Source of the DNA: Gavia stellata
Lineage: Eukaryota; Chordata; Aves; Gaviiformes; Gaviidae
Direction: 5' to 3'
DNA length: 64,000 nt
Assembly (NCBI RefSeq): GCF_030936135.1
Contig: NC_082594.1
Span: 105,315,020 to 105,379,019, forward strand
A program made the translations under genes and the position numbers. Positions 50,485 through 64,000 of this stretch are shown here, piece after piece. The notes beneath the pieces were generated by a model that saw only the letters and a list, made by a program, of their open reading frames with translations, was not told the origin of the DNA and searched no databases. Each line of letters starts with the position of its first letter. The stretch's first letter is position 1.

Positions 50485-53400
50485 AATTTTCTCCTGACTG
50501 GAGAAACAGAGGAGGGACCTTCTGGTACTTGTGTTTTTAAGGGTACGTATTTAAACTCCAGTGTGATGGTAGCCTTGATTTGTGTACTGACAGTTCATAA
50601 GCTTAGTATTAGATGACTGCATCACGATTTTGGAGTGTCTCTTTAGCTATGGTTAAAAGCATAGCATAGGGGGTTCTGCCTTGTTGTGGGGCAAGGTGCT
50701 GGCGGGTGGTCCAGTCCCTAAAAATGGGGCGGGCATCTTACTGGTTTTAGTCAATCTACGTTATTACGGGTGTATGATTAAGCAGGGTGCTCTCATTAAT
50801 GTCAAGTGAGCAATTCTGCTGTGGGCGTCTGGCTAAAAGCCCTTTCCTTGCTGTGCTCACCAGCATGCTATCTGTTTGTGGGAAACTGTGGAAGTCCTGG
50901 CTGTCCTGCCCTATCCTCACGCCCCCCACACACCTGAGCTGCACAGCACAACTGGCTGTAGGACACTGGTGGAGAAAGGGCAAGCTGGTCTGGGGTAAAA
51001 AAGCATGTGGTGGCAGCACCAGGGCTCTCTGTCAGCAGCTGGTTTGGGAAGAAATCATGTGAGCCCCTATTTTTTAATACTGGTAAGAAATTCAGAAATA
51101 GATAGCAAATATTAGGAAGGTCGGATCTGCTGACAAGTTAAAACGAAAAGCCACATGGAAGTTGATCCAGCCTGTCAGGGTGGAAAGAAGCTCCCAGTTC
51201 AGTATGACCCTTCTCCGTAGTCTTCCCTGCACCACTGCGGCCAGGTCTGTAGCATGGTGGGCTTTGACTTCAGCCAGGAAAGGCACTACTGCTCTGCTTC
51301 TGTTTAACTTTCCCATGACCTGACAAGAGAAACAAAAGAGTCAGACAAAAGCACCCGCTTCTACCAAAGAAATGAATTTGTAGAGAAGTGCTAGTAAATG
51401 CAACTCAAAATGGCTTCTCAGCTGTGGGGAACCTCTTGTTGCTTGATGCTCCAAATATGCTTAGTATCCTGGGGGTAACAAGTGAGGTGTTTTTTCTCTT
51501 GCCTCCTGCTGTTTACATTGGCTGCGAGACAGTGCTTGCTATCAGGCCCAAGGAACGGGGTAAAATTGCCTTTTCCCATTAGCAGGAAGCAATAGGCATT
51601 AAGGCTGAGATGTGGCACCTCTTGCATTGGAATAGTACGCAGGTAAAAATCCCCTTTTTGATTACTTTTGCCAAATACAACCTTTGCCTTCCTTCCATTT
51701 CTCCTGTTTGTGCTGCTTTTTTCCCCCAAAAGGAGGACTGCTACTTCTTGGGGTGCATTTTTTCTCAATATAGGCAGAGGCTGAGTGTATATGCACTGCT
51801 AATCAAGCAGACAGGTACTTTGCCTGAATCCATGTTCTTCATGTTCCCTGGCACCATGGCAGCTTCCTTGCTCCTTTGGTCTTGCTGTAGCAGCAGCTGT
51901 TAGTACCGCTCTGCTGAGGTACCGGGTTTTTCACCAGTTCTGAGCAGAGCCCTGAAATGACAGGGAGCAAGGGAAGGTAAGATGGTTATTACTTCCCCCC
52001 CCTCCCCGCCCCTGCATCTCCAATGAGAAATCTGTCCATCCTGTTTTTTGTTGCATATACCTTGTGTGGCTCTGCAACAGGCATTGTGATTACGGCTGTA
52101 GTGCAAGAGATGATGCCCTACTGTGGTAGATCCTGTAGAGTTAGCTTGTGCACCCAGTTCCTCCTACACCAGGGGCATATCGAAAGGAGCCAACTGGGCA
52201 GAAATTCAATGAGCAAGTACAGTGGAGATCTTGCTCTCTGGCTCCTTGCCTCTAAAATAATACAAGTTAGTAACTTTTATCAGGAAACTCCGGTTAATCC
52301 AAAATGATACTCTGTGTAGCCTCTGGCTTTGTTTTCTTCCACGGAAGGTATCTTACAAAAAATAAAATCTCCCCTTTCAGCAAAACTTAGAAGTAGATGT
52401 GTTCCTTGGTTTCCCTATAAGCTCTTTTAGAAGAAGAGCTTTTCCTGACGATGCCAGGCCAGATGCCTGGGTGGTGGGCAGAGCACTGGGCTGGAAGGTG
52501 CCTAAAGTATAGAAGGGCTTACATTTACTGGGAGCCTTGTCTCTTTTCCTTGAGATTGACATTGTTGCCTCTCCTTGTCCACTGCCAGCATAAGTGGATT
52601 TTGAAGTCTTGATGCAGGAAGTAGCAGCAGAGGAGCACTGCAGCGGCAGAAAGGGAGGAAGGGGGAATAAGCAGAACTGCCTACGTGTTTTTAAAGATGT
52701 ATGTCACTTGTTGCTTCACTTCTTTTGAGTGGGAACTCAGTGCAGCAGAGGAACTGTCTGGATTTATATTTGGACAACGCATCACACAGTTTAAAGATGA
52801 CAAAGCTCAGACTGTATGTTACTTATTTGAAAGGAAATGGAAGATAGTTGTGTGCTACCTTCTAACTTCCTTGAGTTCAGTTAAACTCTGCTACTGAAGT
52901 CAGAAGAAGTGGTATTGGAAGCAGAGCACATTCATCTCTTCTGCCTTCAAATCTGCACATTTTCCCTTGTTCAGTCTAAGCTGGTGGCTTTTCTTTTTTC
53001 TAAATATAGGAAAATCAGGCTTTCTTGGGTGGAATGAGATGCTGGTTAGGGAAGTACAATTTACGAGTGGTATCTTTTAATCTCAAACTAGGTAATATGC
53101 CACTCTATTAATGGTACCCATTATTGAACAGTAAAATGGCATGGGCCTGATCTGCAAACAGCTGTCAAATGCAAGTGCTACAGGTGCTAGAGCAATATTG
53201 CATTAATGTAAATGGAGTGGTTACACCTGTGAATGTGCCAAAATCCTTAACCTGTTGTGAGTGTGCTAGCTGACACTTCAAATCAAGCCATGAGTCAGTC
53301 TAGTCCTGCTGCTGACACTGCAGTACCAGCTGTTACGGAGGGATGTTGGAAAAACCCTGCCATACACAATTAATGGATAACTAGCCCCCTGGGGCAAGTT

Positions 53401-53902
53401 TCTTCCTAACAGCCCCTGATGAGTGGTTAGCTGATGTCCTAAAACAGGTGGGGACCACTGCTCCTGGATTTTGCTTTCTGTTGTTTTGTGGAAGAAACCG
53501 GGTACCCCCACCCACATGTGTTCAAGCGCTGGGCTGGCATGTTCCTGGTGAAGGAAGGTGTGGTTTTGAGAAGGTTGTGCTCGTGCTGGAGGCCAGTCAG
53601 CCGCTTGTCTTGCTAAGCAGTTTTCATAAAACCGATCTGGAGCCTGCTCTTTGGCAAAGTACGTGTTTTCAGAGTCACGTGAATATGCAGAGTAGGAAGT
53701 TAATTTAGGTGTGCTCAGTTCCCTGTTTAAACGGAATGAGTGTTCAAATGGAAGATTTGGTGTATGTTTTATTATATTAGCAATATTGAACAGCTACTAT
53801 GTGCTGAATTTTATGTCTAATAATTAGGATACATTATATGAGTTCCTTGAAGGACTGAAATTATTTTGCCATCTGTGCTGAGCTCGGTGTCCAAAATGAG
53901 TG
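50485..53902. other. Intron 2 segment, no recognised gene
   Basis: Several open frames of 60-116 codons overlap on both strands around 50.8-52.3 kb, but none resembles a known protein or shows paired splice sites I trust. No RNA gene was seen. Confidence 0.45.
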
Positions 53903-53950
53903 GATGATCTTACAGGTCTTTTCCAACCTTAGTGATTCTGTGATTCTGTG
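53903..53950 (+). mobile_element. CR1 LINE 3' tail, severely 5'-truncated
   Basis: Only the last 48 bp of a CR1 element. Its first 40 bp (53903-53942) are identical to 36886-36925 in the larger CR1 copy, and it ends with the octamer attctgtg repeated. The two insertions therefore belong to the same or a very close subfamily. Confidence 0.9.
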
Positions 53951-56900
53951 AATTGTAAAAATAACACTCACAGCTGGCAAAAAAATAGTTTTGTTTAATG
54001 CATGTTTTTTTCCCCACTTAGTTTAATTTCGAGGTGCTTCCATTTTAAGTATGCATGGAGTTGAGCATGGTTCTGAAAATGTTTTTTTTCCCCAAGACGA
54101 AACCAAAACTATAGTAAAACTAGTTTGGGTCTGGATATCACATGCATGGTTGAGTGGATGGAGTGTAAACCTAGGAGCCTGGACATCTAGCTGTGCCTTG
54201 TAATCAGTAGCTGGCTTTCTGCGTGATCTTTAGAATAACTTTCAGATGTAGAGTATACGTTGGCTTTGTCAAGTGTTATACCTGGCATCTCTGAAAACCA
54301 CATCGTGACTGCTTGGTTTCTTTTGTAAAGTTATGACATGCATCCACATTATTCCTAAACATCATTGAGATCCATGAGCATCTTGCACTGAATGTGTATT
54401 TCTTACAGAAGTCCTCCCCAGAAATAAAAAATTGAGTTATAAATGCACGCTACTATGCTCTTAAGTATATCTTTGTGTTACGTGGAGTAGAAAATAGTAG
54501 GGTAAATTCAAATAACAGATAATTCATTATAACTGTTGACAGAACAGTGTTGACACTTATAATCTCTAATCATAATACTTCCAAAAAGGATCATCTTGTC
54601 ATTTGCTCAAACATTATGTGTTTATGACACATGGTTAGGTGAGTTGCTGGTGAAACCCAGAGCCACTTCTTAGCCAGATCTGAGCTGGAATGTGGCCATA
54701 ATAAGGCTTTGACATTATTTCACCCCACAACCTCTGGCTTCAAAGTATTCCTCAAGTCCCCTGTTTGTAGATGGGCCAAAAGGGCCGTCAAACAACTGCC
54801 CCATCTTCATTTTTATTTACTTGCTTGGCTTCCTACTGCCATTATATCGGATAATCCTTCTGTGCCTGTTGGCCTGGGGCCAACGCCAGGCAGAATCAGG
54901 CAGGCAGGCCTGATGGCAACGGTTCCCTCCCCTCTGGTCTTTGTCCTTGTTGAGAGCTTCTAGAGATTTGTTAGAGGGTTTGTTGAACTGGCAGGGGTGC
55001 TGAAGATATTAAAAAGAAAAAAACAGTTTGGCCTTTTCTGAGAAGAGAATTTGAGATGCAATGAAAATGGTCTTGCTGCTTTGATAATGCTTTCTCTCCA
55101 CGTTACCTTGTCATTTTCATCCTGATATGAAATGTTGTTTTTATCTAGGCTGCATAATGTGCTCTTTCTAGTTTCTCAAACCAAATAGCCACTGTATTGA
55201 AGAAGAAAATTAATTTTAAACCTGCACTACTCTAAATTCAGCAGCTTAAATTGCCATACGTTTTGCTCTGAGGAAAACGATCCATTTAAGGAAACAACAT
55301 GGAAAACATACAAATTGTTTGCAGTACAGATTGTCCTTGAAAACAAATGACATTTTCAAGGCAAATGTGTGTGGGTATATTCTGAGATGTGCATGGTCAT
55401 GCTTAAAAGTTTGGGTGAACAGTATCTTAGCACTTTTCGCAAAGATTATTGAGGTCTTGTGTTTTGCTTAGCTTTTGGTCCACAGCAAATGTTGGATTAG
55501 TTCACTCTGTCTGCCAGCGCTTAAATCTCATTTGCTTCAATCAAGGCTTAGATTTTGAAAATGCAGGGTTTACTACTGATGGTGTATTTATCCTGCAGTT
55601 AAACCTTAGTATGCTCACCATATAACCTTTGTGAGAAAGAAGGCTGGGCTTTTTAGCCCAGACTGTAGTCTACCATTTAAATACTTTTCAAATCAAGTGA
55701 CTAATAAAACTTGGAGCATATGTTGCAAGATCTTGCCTGCCTTTATTTTGTTGATAATAACAAGGTCCCCTCTCATTTTTCCCCTACACAGACCTTTTTT
55801 TTTTTCATGTCTTGAAAAGAAATTAAATTAAAAACATCAGGATCTCAGTATGTTGTTGCTTTTATGATAAATTTTCCAACTCCTTCTGAAGTAACATGTT
55901 TTTCTTACGGAAGAAGGGTGCTTCTGTTTGGAGGCTGAGCGAGAAAAAAGGATGAAAATGGAAGAGGATTGTCTGCGTAAGTATATATTTAGGTAAATGT
56001 GTACTGCAGTGTTTAATGAAGCTGCGATGCTGCATTTTCCCCTAGATTAGCTTTGAATTCCACAGATATGATGGACTAGATGAATGGCTCAACTTAATCG
56101 ACGGGTTCCACCAGCATAGCATTTGTGCCAGGAATGTGATTGTTTCTCTGCCTTCTAAAATACATGAGTGCAACGGCTGTATGCAGGGTAGTCCTATTGC
56201 CTTTTTTGGTTCATAGTTGAACTAGCAGACAACCATTTAGCATGTGATCAAGATGTCAAAAGACATCTGCTAAATTGGAGATACAAAAGACAGGAATAAA
56301 ATGTTTTACATTATCATCAGCATGCTGTGCTCTGTGCTTGTGGTTTGCTCGTTAAGGTTACAAAAGGATGGGCTAACCACGCTTGCACAAGTCTCTGTGC
56401 ATGCCTAGGGAAGGGAGCGAAGCTCGACTGGCCCAACTCTGGGCCTTACTGAAGCCCAAGAAAGTTCTGAGAGGGCTGTGTAGCGTTGGATGTGGTCTGT
56501 AGAGGTGTTACCTCTTCTGCACCTGTGATGTTGCATGGAAGGTGTCCTTGTGGGGACAATACAGCGGACCTCTACTGCTGCGTTTCACCATTCTTTTTTC
56601 CTTCTTACATACAGAGTTATTGTAGTAAGCTTTCTGCTATTTTCTCTACAGATATATCTCCCAAACATCTTACACTATGTAACTCTGAGATGGACTGGTA
56701 GCAGCTGTTCCTTTAATAAATAATATTATAAGCCCAAGAGATACTAGGCGTAAAGTGTGATGATTACCTTAAAGAAAAATCTATTATAAGTACACAGCTG
56801 TTGCATTGCAGCCCTTTTGAGGAGGAAATGCCCTTGCTAATCTACTTGCTGTTCCTCCACCTTTTCAGACCATGCTTGCATGGACACTTCTGCTGGCACA

Positions 56901-57503
56901 GATCTATCCCCCTTTTGCTAAAGTCATCCTGGGTCCTCTTTAACTCCTGGCAGTTTCCACTCTGATGCAGTTTTTATTCTTGGGGAGAGATGTTTTCAGA
57001 AGTAGGTCAGTTCCTTGATCCGGCTTCTGTGTTAGTACTGGCTCATGCAGAGGTAGCACTAAATGGACAAGGGACGGAATAAGGCAGGAATCATGCCCTG
57101 GCCACGTCAGGCTTGTGTCCAATTAAAGGCACTGAAACCACAGCCCTAGCATCTGTGAGTGTACCTCTGTAGATGGATGGGTTACAGATGGTTTACAGCG
57201 TGACTCCTTCTTGGGACTGGAGCTCCTGAGAGCTGAGAGGCTGCTGGCAGGATTGGGGTGTTTGGGTGGTTTTGAGTGTTGAGGGGCTTCAGGTCTCTTT
57301 GGTCTTCATTATGTCTCTGTGCGTGACTTGGGTGTGTGCCTGGTGGCATCGTGTATTTTTTGGGTCATCCGCATCTGTTATGGATGGCTCTGTAGCTTTC
57401 CTGTGCTATGTCTTACTGCTTTTTCTTGTGGTGGTAGTGTTACTCTTTCCTGGGGGTTTTCTTTCTTTTTCTTTTGGGGGGCAGGTTTCTTTTTTTTCTT
57501 GCG

Positions 57504-57517
57504 CCCCCCCCCCCCCC
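57504..57517. repeat. Homopolymer C14
   Basis: Fourteen consecutive C residues directly after a T-rich, G/T-biased stretch (about 57410-57500). Likely length-variable. Confidence 0.9.
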
Positions 57518-60500
57518 AATCCCTCTACCTTGAAATATATGGAAATCAGAAACATTGGCTACAGATGTGTTTATTTCACTACAACAGTGCGTATGAAGCT
57601 TATTAGTAGCAGAGAGTGGGCTGATCTGTCTAGATTGGTAGCACAGAATAGGTTTGTGTTCAGAAGTCTATCTTTGCAAGTAAAAGGGCATTACGCATAT
57701 ATTTTCAGTTGTCAGTTCTGCAGACAAAAATAAAAAAGGGAGGGAGTTTCTCTCATTCCATAGCTTTGAAGCTGTCAGGAAGGTGATGCTTGCTTGAATT
57801 CACAGCAGGGCAATGCCCCAAGGTTGGATGGGGGAAATATTTCTTGGTTTCTGAGACATTCCATTTTTTCCCAAGCAGTTTATTACCATCGCTTTCTATT
57901 TCATATGGCAGCATTATCATCCAGTTAGCCTTTATCCAATTAAAATTATTATTTAGTATTGTACTGAGTGCCTGCTTTAATCTTCCAAATACCGTATACC
58001 TCTGGCTAATAAAAAATCCCGGTGATAATCTGTGTTTATAGATGTGTGCTCCTTACAGAATATTGTTCTAGGTGGTTGTGGATTAATTACAATTTAAAAG
58101 CATGGATCGGTTTCTGACTATCTGGCCAATTATTAACAGCTTTATCCACCCTTTTCATTTACATATATATAAAGTGCATTTTTTTAATAGTTTAAACAGA
58201 ATTTTAGCTGTTAATTGTTGTTGTTTTTTTTTTTTTTTAACTTGAGTGGGGTGAGAATTTCACTCAAGGGGTGTTATTGCAAATTGCTAATGAAAAAATT
58301 GGAAAGGTGAGGATTGTAGATTTTTAGATATTGGGGGTTTTTTCAGAGCTCTTGAGGCTCAGAGCTCGTAATGTTGAGACTGAAAACTGAGCATTGGATT
58401 TAAGGTCCCTAAGACTATTCTAAATTGCTATGAGGCCTTAGGGTGAATCCTTGCTGGGGAAAGGGAAAGTGTCCTTTTTAGCTAAGACAGGAGTTTCTGC
58501 TAGAAAGATACTCTGTAGTGTTTAGAAGATGCATCACAAAATCTGTTAAAACATCAGCTCTGTATTTTGTGGGTGCCAATAGCTGTTGCATATATTAACA
58601 CAAAAAAAGGAAAATTACTTGTGCAGTAATGACAATACCATGTGTAAGTTTTTTCTTCTGCCTGGGTATGAGTATTGAAACATGAATACTGTTAATCTGG
58701 ATATGAGGAAATATGATCTGATACAAAATTCTTCTTGCCAGCATAGTTTCTCTTTCTATAAATACCATTGTAGGTCAGAAAAGCACTGATTCCATGGAAA
58801 TTTAATGATATGCAAGATGTCCAATTCCAGCTGTTTGAAGAAACCGCAGTGTGTTTCTATTGGAATGTAGACCAATGGAATTTAATTTATTTGGTTCTTA
58901 TCGTAAATCATATGTCTTCTTGAAGAACAGTGATAATTAAGCATTTATAAACCACCTAATTTCCTCCATTCATTACTCACTTCTTCCACTTGGCCTGGGA
59001 AGACAGCTCTGCCAAAGAGTTGTGGTCAATAAATGACTTATTTGTAAATTCAGCATCTGAGTTGCACATGGGAAACTATTGTTTTTTGAGGCAGTGTCAA
59101 GATCCTTTAGTACTTTTTGCTTTTCCTTCTTTGAGCCAATTACAGGCTTTAAAAAAAATGGAAAATTTGATTTTGATGAGTATTCTTTTGAACATCTGTG
59201 AAGTGTTGCACCTAATGTTGCTTGTCCAAGTTCCCACACAGCTTGGCAAGTCTGTACACTCCATCTAAGAGGGGAAAAAACCGAGAAGAGATCACCCAAG
59301 AAGCAGGAATTACATTTATGCTTCTAAAAAAGGAACCTAAGGGGATTTGGTAAGACTGATCTTATATGGCATTACAAGTTTAGCTTTAGTAAGTTAATAT
59401 GTGTATATTTTTTAGTATTTTAGAGGAGATTGTCAGAGAAGCTCTCATTTTGAGCTATTGCGGAGAACACATTGGTGGATGTGTTAATAGACAATTACTT
59501 ACTAAAGTCTGGAAGATGGTTTTTAAGATTTTGGTGCCAATACAGATCAGAGAGGTTCTGTTGATCAGTGGTGTGATGTTTCCCTATCACCATTTCATTC
59601 CTCTACCCCAGGTGTTTCATACAAGAGCACTGCTCTGGTTTGGAATTTGAAGTGACACGTGGACCGAGAAGTCCCCCGTATTCAGCCACGTTTGAAGTTC
59701 CTGAATGTCCCCACTTTTGCATACTTCTAATTCTGGCATCTTGAGCTGTTGTACCTTAAGATCTGTAGCAAGAACAACCAGTCTCTCCTATGAGATGGTC
59801 AGATTGTGCGAGCTGATTTTAGAGTTTCTTACCAAACTAACAGGAGTGCTGCTACAGAGCGGTTTAGCAGAAGTGTTGAGCTTAAGCGGGTACATGCTGT
59901 TGCGGAAAGAGTCAGTTTTCTTCCCCTCCTCCTCCTCATTTCTGCTCTGCCAGATTTTAGCATATGTCTGATCTTGCGATGAGGAAATTTAGGGAGCTGA
60001 ACTGGCACAAAGCTAACCCCTGCAAACAAACACAAAAAAGGATTAATTTTTCCCTGTGACCCAGCTGACTGAGGATCAGATGAGCTGGAGCGCTAACGCA
60101 GGAGAGGTGGAAGGGGAGGGCAGGACTTTCCCTTCTTAAGGGCAGCTGACCAGAGGATGGCTTTGCTGTGGTGTTTGAACAGCCTGTGAAGGAGAAGCTT
60201 TTTACGTATTTCTGAAGGCACTACATCCTTCTGCCTCTTGGTCTTACATGTTTTCAGAAGAACATACCCAGTTAATACCTGAATTTCCCCAGCAAGTTTT
60301 CTCTGGCGATAGACAACATAAACAAATTATATGGGGAAAAAATGGGTATTATTAGGTCAAGAAGACAGATGTTAAATCAAGCCTATAATGAAGAGCAGTC
60401 CACATCAGAGATGCAAATGTGGCTCCATGATTTAATTTTGGGCAGCAGAAGTGGAGAGCAAAGAGATTTAAAATACCAGAATCTGTACAGAAAAGGAGAG

Positions 60501-63500
60501 AAAAGAAGGCAAGTGAGAATAAACATATGTGAACAAGGCTGGTATTTTTAGGCAGGGTGATGACAGCAGGAAGGACAGAGGAGAATTGACAGATGAATGA
60601 AAGACTGAGAAATTTGATGTAATGCACTGTCCTTCTAGTGGTTATCTGATCTGAAATCTAATTTTCTTCGGTCATTGCTAAACTCTTCTTCCACAGGCCT
60701 GCCATCAGTATTGTGAGAAAAAGGATATGGACCCTCCATCTTAAATGTAGAGTCTCAACTGCTGCTGGTTTTGCTGTTGCTTTTGCTTCTGCCAGGGTTT
60801 TGCAGATGGAGGTGAAGGAGGAGCAGCTGTGCTCAGGAGCACCAGTCTCACATGCTGTTGTCTAAGATTAAGGTTCTTTGTTGCTTTTGTTTAGCAAACA
60901 AAAATCCTGTCTTAAGCATAATGCAGAAGTGGATTTATATTTGCAAATTAATGGGATGTATTAATTTATCACATTGTGTAGCCATGTCATAGAATTTCTT
61001 GTGGGAGAAGCGCTGGGTTGTCTTAGGGGGTGTTGGAGGGTCAGCCTGGCTGTTGTCACAGGGCTGCACCAACAGATCAGTGCAAAACTGCTCGTGCTGC
61101 GCTAGGAGCTGGATGCAGAGTTATCTGAAGTCTGTGCAAATCCTTACATTGACTGTGCTGCTTAGATTAGTCTTTGGAGAAGGAACTTCAGTCTAGTTTG
61201 ATGTCTCACTTTCATGAGTACTAAAGAAATTAAAGCTTATCACTGAAACAGTTACCCTGCTAAACAACAGAAACTGCTAAGCCATGGAGCACAGTAATAA
61301 AGTAGATTGCATCATAACATAATCCTGAAGATAAGAGCATTTAAAGCTTTGATCTGCTTTTTTCGTTTCCGAAAGTTTCAGCAGAAGCGTAGGTGTGGTT
61401 CTGTGAGGCGAGAAGTAATCCCTCTCCCAGGATGAGCCAAGGCAGTATGGAGTGTTAAGGATTTTTTTTTCTTCTTTCTTCATCAGTTTTAAAATCCTTT
61501 CCATCAAGAAGTACTTGATTGGCATGGTTAAACTTGATTTATTTATTTTTATTTCAGTCCAATTCAATGAACTTAGTTCCTGTTGGAGAAAGGGTGCCAA
61601 AGATTGTTTTAAATGTATTGTTTGCCAGTCATATTGTGAAACAAAAGTAAAAGAAGAGACATACAATAAATTATCATACTTACTTTAATATTAAAGTTCT
61701 TCCTGGGTTTTGAGGAATTGGAAAATTGGAGGATCATGCAAGAAGGAAAACTATTTGATTGTATTACTGCCACCTGAGTTGTGATTACCATAATGACTCC
61801 AAATGTACCTGTTTGTGTAACTATTAATACAAAAAAAATAAGCTTTCCTGCTTAGCTACTATTTATGATGCCAATCTGTTAAATACTGTTGCAGTAAACA
61901 TTTTTTATGATGAAGGGCAAGTCAGTTTGGTGCCAAAGGTTGAGTTTAATAGTACTTGTAAAATAGTACTTGAAGCCCCTTTCTTGTTATTATTTCCTTG
62001 ATGCCTTTGCTGGGCTTTCCTACACAGAATGTTCTGTTCTTGAGGTGCTTTGAGCTTGTTTAGTTGGATGCAGCCATAACAATTGCATGTTCATTAGTTG
62101 CCTCAAGCAACTGGTTAATTGGGGAATTGTTACACAGTGAACAAGGGGAAATGATATTAGACTCTGGTAGACTCCATCAACACCTTTTGTCAGTCAGTGT
62201 AGTTGGCATGTGGTGTCATCTTCTGGGCATTCTTAGCTTCAGAATTGGAAAAGTTAATCTGCATCGTGCTAAAACTTCCCCTTTTTTTTTTTTCTTCCCC
62301 CTTTCCAGCAGCAAGAGGGAAGTAACTGAGGATTTTCATATACTTTTTCCTCTGTGAAAGGTATTTGTGTATCTGCCTGGTGGGGCTCTGTTAGAGGAAC
62401 TTGCTCTTCATCTGTGCAAAGGGCACTGATGTCCAGCACGGGAATAACTGAACACTCAGGCAGGAAGAGGACTGATGCTACACATCAGACCTGCTCTCTC
62501 AGTTGTCTTTTTTAAAGAGTATTCAACCAGGGTCACACTTTCTTTCCTGATTTTTAGTGTTACCATACCATTAACCCAGCATATCTTAAAAGTAATAATC
62601 AGCAAGATGGGAAACCAGTTTGCGGATGCCAGCAGTCAGGAATGGCTGAATTTGCAGTCTGAAGCCTAAGTCTTGTTAACGCAGAAGAGCACTTCCTATG
62701 GTCATGTCTTTGTATTTCTTTGGGGATCGTGCCTCAGTGAGAACGGGGTGCAAGCTTCAACAGAAATGAAATCCTATTGCAAACCTCATTGTTTTCCTCT
62801 TCAAGAGCAAAATATACTACAAGCTTCAGGTGTGTGAAGTTCAGAAATGTCTGTGGAGTTGGTGCTAAGCTCTTAAAAAATGGTAAGAAGTATTTACGTT
62901 TCCCCCCCCATGTACTTGGAAATGGTAGAAACTGTTTTTGTATCATGTTTTGGGACGCCTTTCCGAGCTAGCGTGGTTCAGACTTCAAGTAACAGAGCAG
63001 TTCACCCAGGGTGGGGGTCAGAGCTTGGCCAGGAGTTGTGTCACGGTGTCAGCAACCTGTTAACGCTGTTAATCATGTTGAATAGACATCATTTTTTAAT
63101 TTCATGTTGAAAGCCTGATTCATACAGTATGTGGACTGAGAATGCGTGGTGATATTTGCCCTTTCGACCCTGTGACAGTGTCTGGCTGAGATGCTGCTCT
63201 TGGCCTGGGCGTTTGCCTGGTGTGCGAGCGGGTTGGGAGATCTGCTGGTGAGGGGCATGGGCACGTTCCAGCTGTGCGGTCTTTTGGATTGGAAAGCAGA
63301 TGCAGGATTACAGTCCTTCCTACTCTGTGCTTTAAAATTCAGGTTTGACACATCTTGGAAAATTGATAATCAATTTGGACTTCTTACGTTTATTCTAATG
63401 CTCCCTTTGCTCAGCATGCCTTAGAGCACTTGGAAATGCACATGCCGTTTCTGCTTGAGAATGAGGTCTTACATATACTGGTGTGGAAGTTTTGTTGGAT

Positions 63501-63727
63501 ATGATTGGACTTAATGTTGTGCCACAACAGTGGTGTTCTCTGGGGATTAACAGCACTGTGGTCGATTTGAGTCATTGGGAGCAATTTGAAGTGCTTCTGG
63601 TTTCTCCATTTGGCAACCATCCTAATCCTTTTGAGATTGTTCTTTTGTAAGAGAAGAGGAAAAAAAGAGCTTTTCATTTTTCTGGCTTTCTTTAAGTTGG
63701 TGGATTCAATCTTTCTGTTAGAGAAGT

Positions 63728-63775
63728 CGGTGTCAGGGTTCCCATTGACTTCAGTGGAGCATGCAGTACGAGGCC
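63728..63775 (+). mobile_element. Possible ancient interspersed repeat fragment
   Basis: Contains cccattgacttcagtgga followed by agcatgcag and a ggcc. This resembles the cattgacttcaatgggagca motif common in old CR1/L3-like repeat tails of amniotes. Only the motif supports the call and the extent is unclear. Confidence 0.3.
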
Positions 63776-64000
63776 TCAAAAAATGTTTTGCCATCTGTGT
63801 GGGAACAGACTGCAGGAGGAAGAAGGCTGGCAAGAAAATGTTTAGCTTCTTTTTTGGTGGGGGATGGAGCACTAAGACAATTTGTTCTTTGGTTTGCACG
63901 CTTCTGAGCTGCTTCTTTTAGACGTACAGATGCCTACAGACAGCCCGATGACTGGGAACTTCATGCACATCTAGATTTGGTGCTTTTATACCAATTTATG

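Larger units (their letters stand above)
53951..64000. other. Intron 2 segment to window end, no recognised gene
   Basis: Ordinary intronic sequence with homopolymers (C14 at 57504-57517, T14 at 58224-58237). An A/T-rich stretch at about 57880-58170 is full of homeodomain-core strings. Open frames such as 57266-57733 and 63411-63899 (minus) match no known family. Confidence 0.45.

Noticed and set aside
57266..57733. 155-codon + strand open frame with hydrophobic residues
   Set aside because: Much of it comes from T-rich and G/T-rich low complexity plus the C14 run. The peptide is a composition artefact.
63411..63899. 162-codon minus-strand open frame near the right edge
   Set aside because: Lys/Phe-rich peptide from A/T-rich sequence with no known match. 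Part overlaps a possible old repeat motif.

Overview
The window is nuclear DNA from a sauropsid, most likely a bird. It carries the 5' end of the amyloid beta precursor protein gene (APP) on the + strand. Two exons anchor the call. Exon 1 (codons 1-19, signal peptide) is inside a large CpG island near 2.2 kb. Exon 2 (codons 20-75, start of the E1 growth-factor-like domain) lies 46.3 kb downstream, at 48,550-48,717. Both splice junctions fall in phase 0 at the places known for vertebrate APP, and the exon lengths (57 coding nt and 168 nt) match the family. Spliced together they give one uninterrupted 75-residue N terminus. Exon 3 and all later exons, including the amyloid-beta region, lie beyond the right edge.

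The avian/sauropsid assignment rests on six CR1 LINE fragments of differing age and orientation, several with the typical CR1 3' octamer tail, on the absence of recognisable mammalian SINEs or L1s, and on exon 2 residues that differ from human APP.

Layout: 1-1.5 kb is apparently non-coding 5' flank. About 1.54-3.55 kb is the CpG island with a TATA-less promoter. It holds GC boxes, a CTCF (APB-beta-like) site, a CAGCTG E-box and an initiator-like start site, ahead of a short pyrimidine-rich 5' UTR with no upstream ATG. Intron 1 (2.2-48.5 kb) contains a 2.2-kb decayed CR1 with reverse transcriptase remnants (10.9-13.05 kb), smaller CR1 pieces at 6.1, 36.4 and 38.4 kb, and scattered homopolymers. 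It also has a compact CpG-dense patch at 47.77-47.83 kb, about 700 bp before exon 2. Intron 2 (48.7 kb to the window end) holds a long pyrimidine tract just after exon 2 and CR1 tails at 50.3 and 53.9 kb, but no further recognisable exon.

Apart from APP and the CR1 remnants I recognise no protein-coding gene and no RNA gene. Most long open frames are by-products of GC-rich, stop-poor sequence or low complexity. I found no convincing new biological system. The observations most worth checking are the CpG-dense patch before exon 2, the conserved promoter grammar, a 217-codon intronic open frame, and a doubly open antisense segment at 45.4-45.6 kb.
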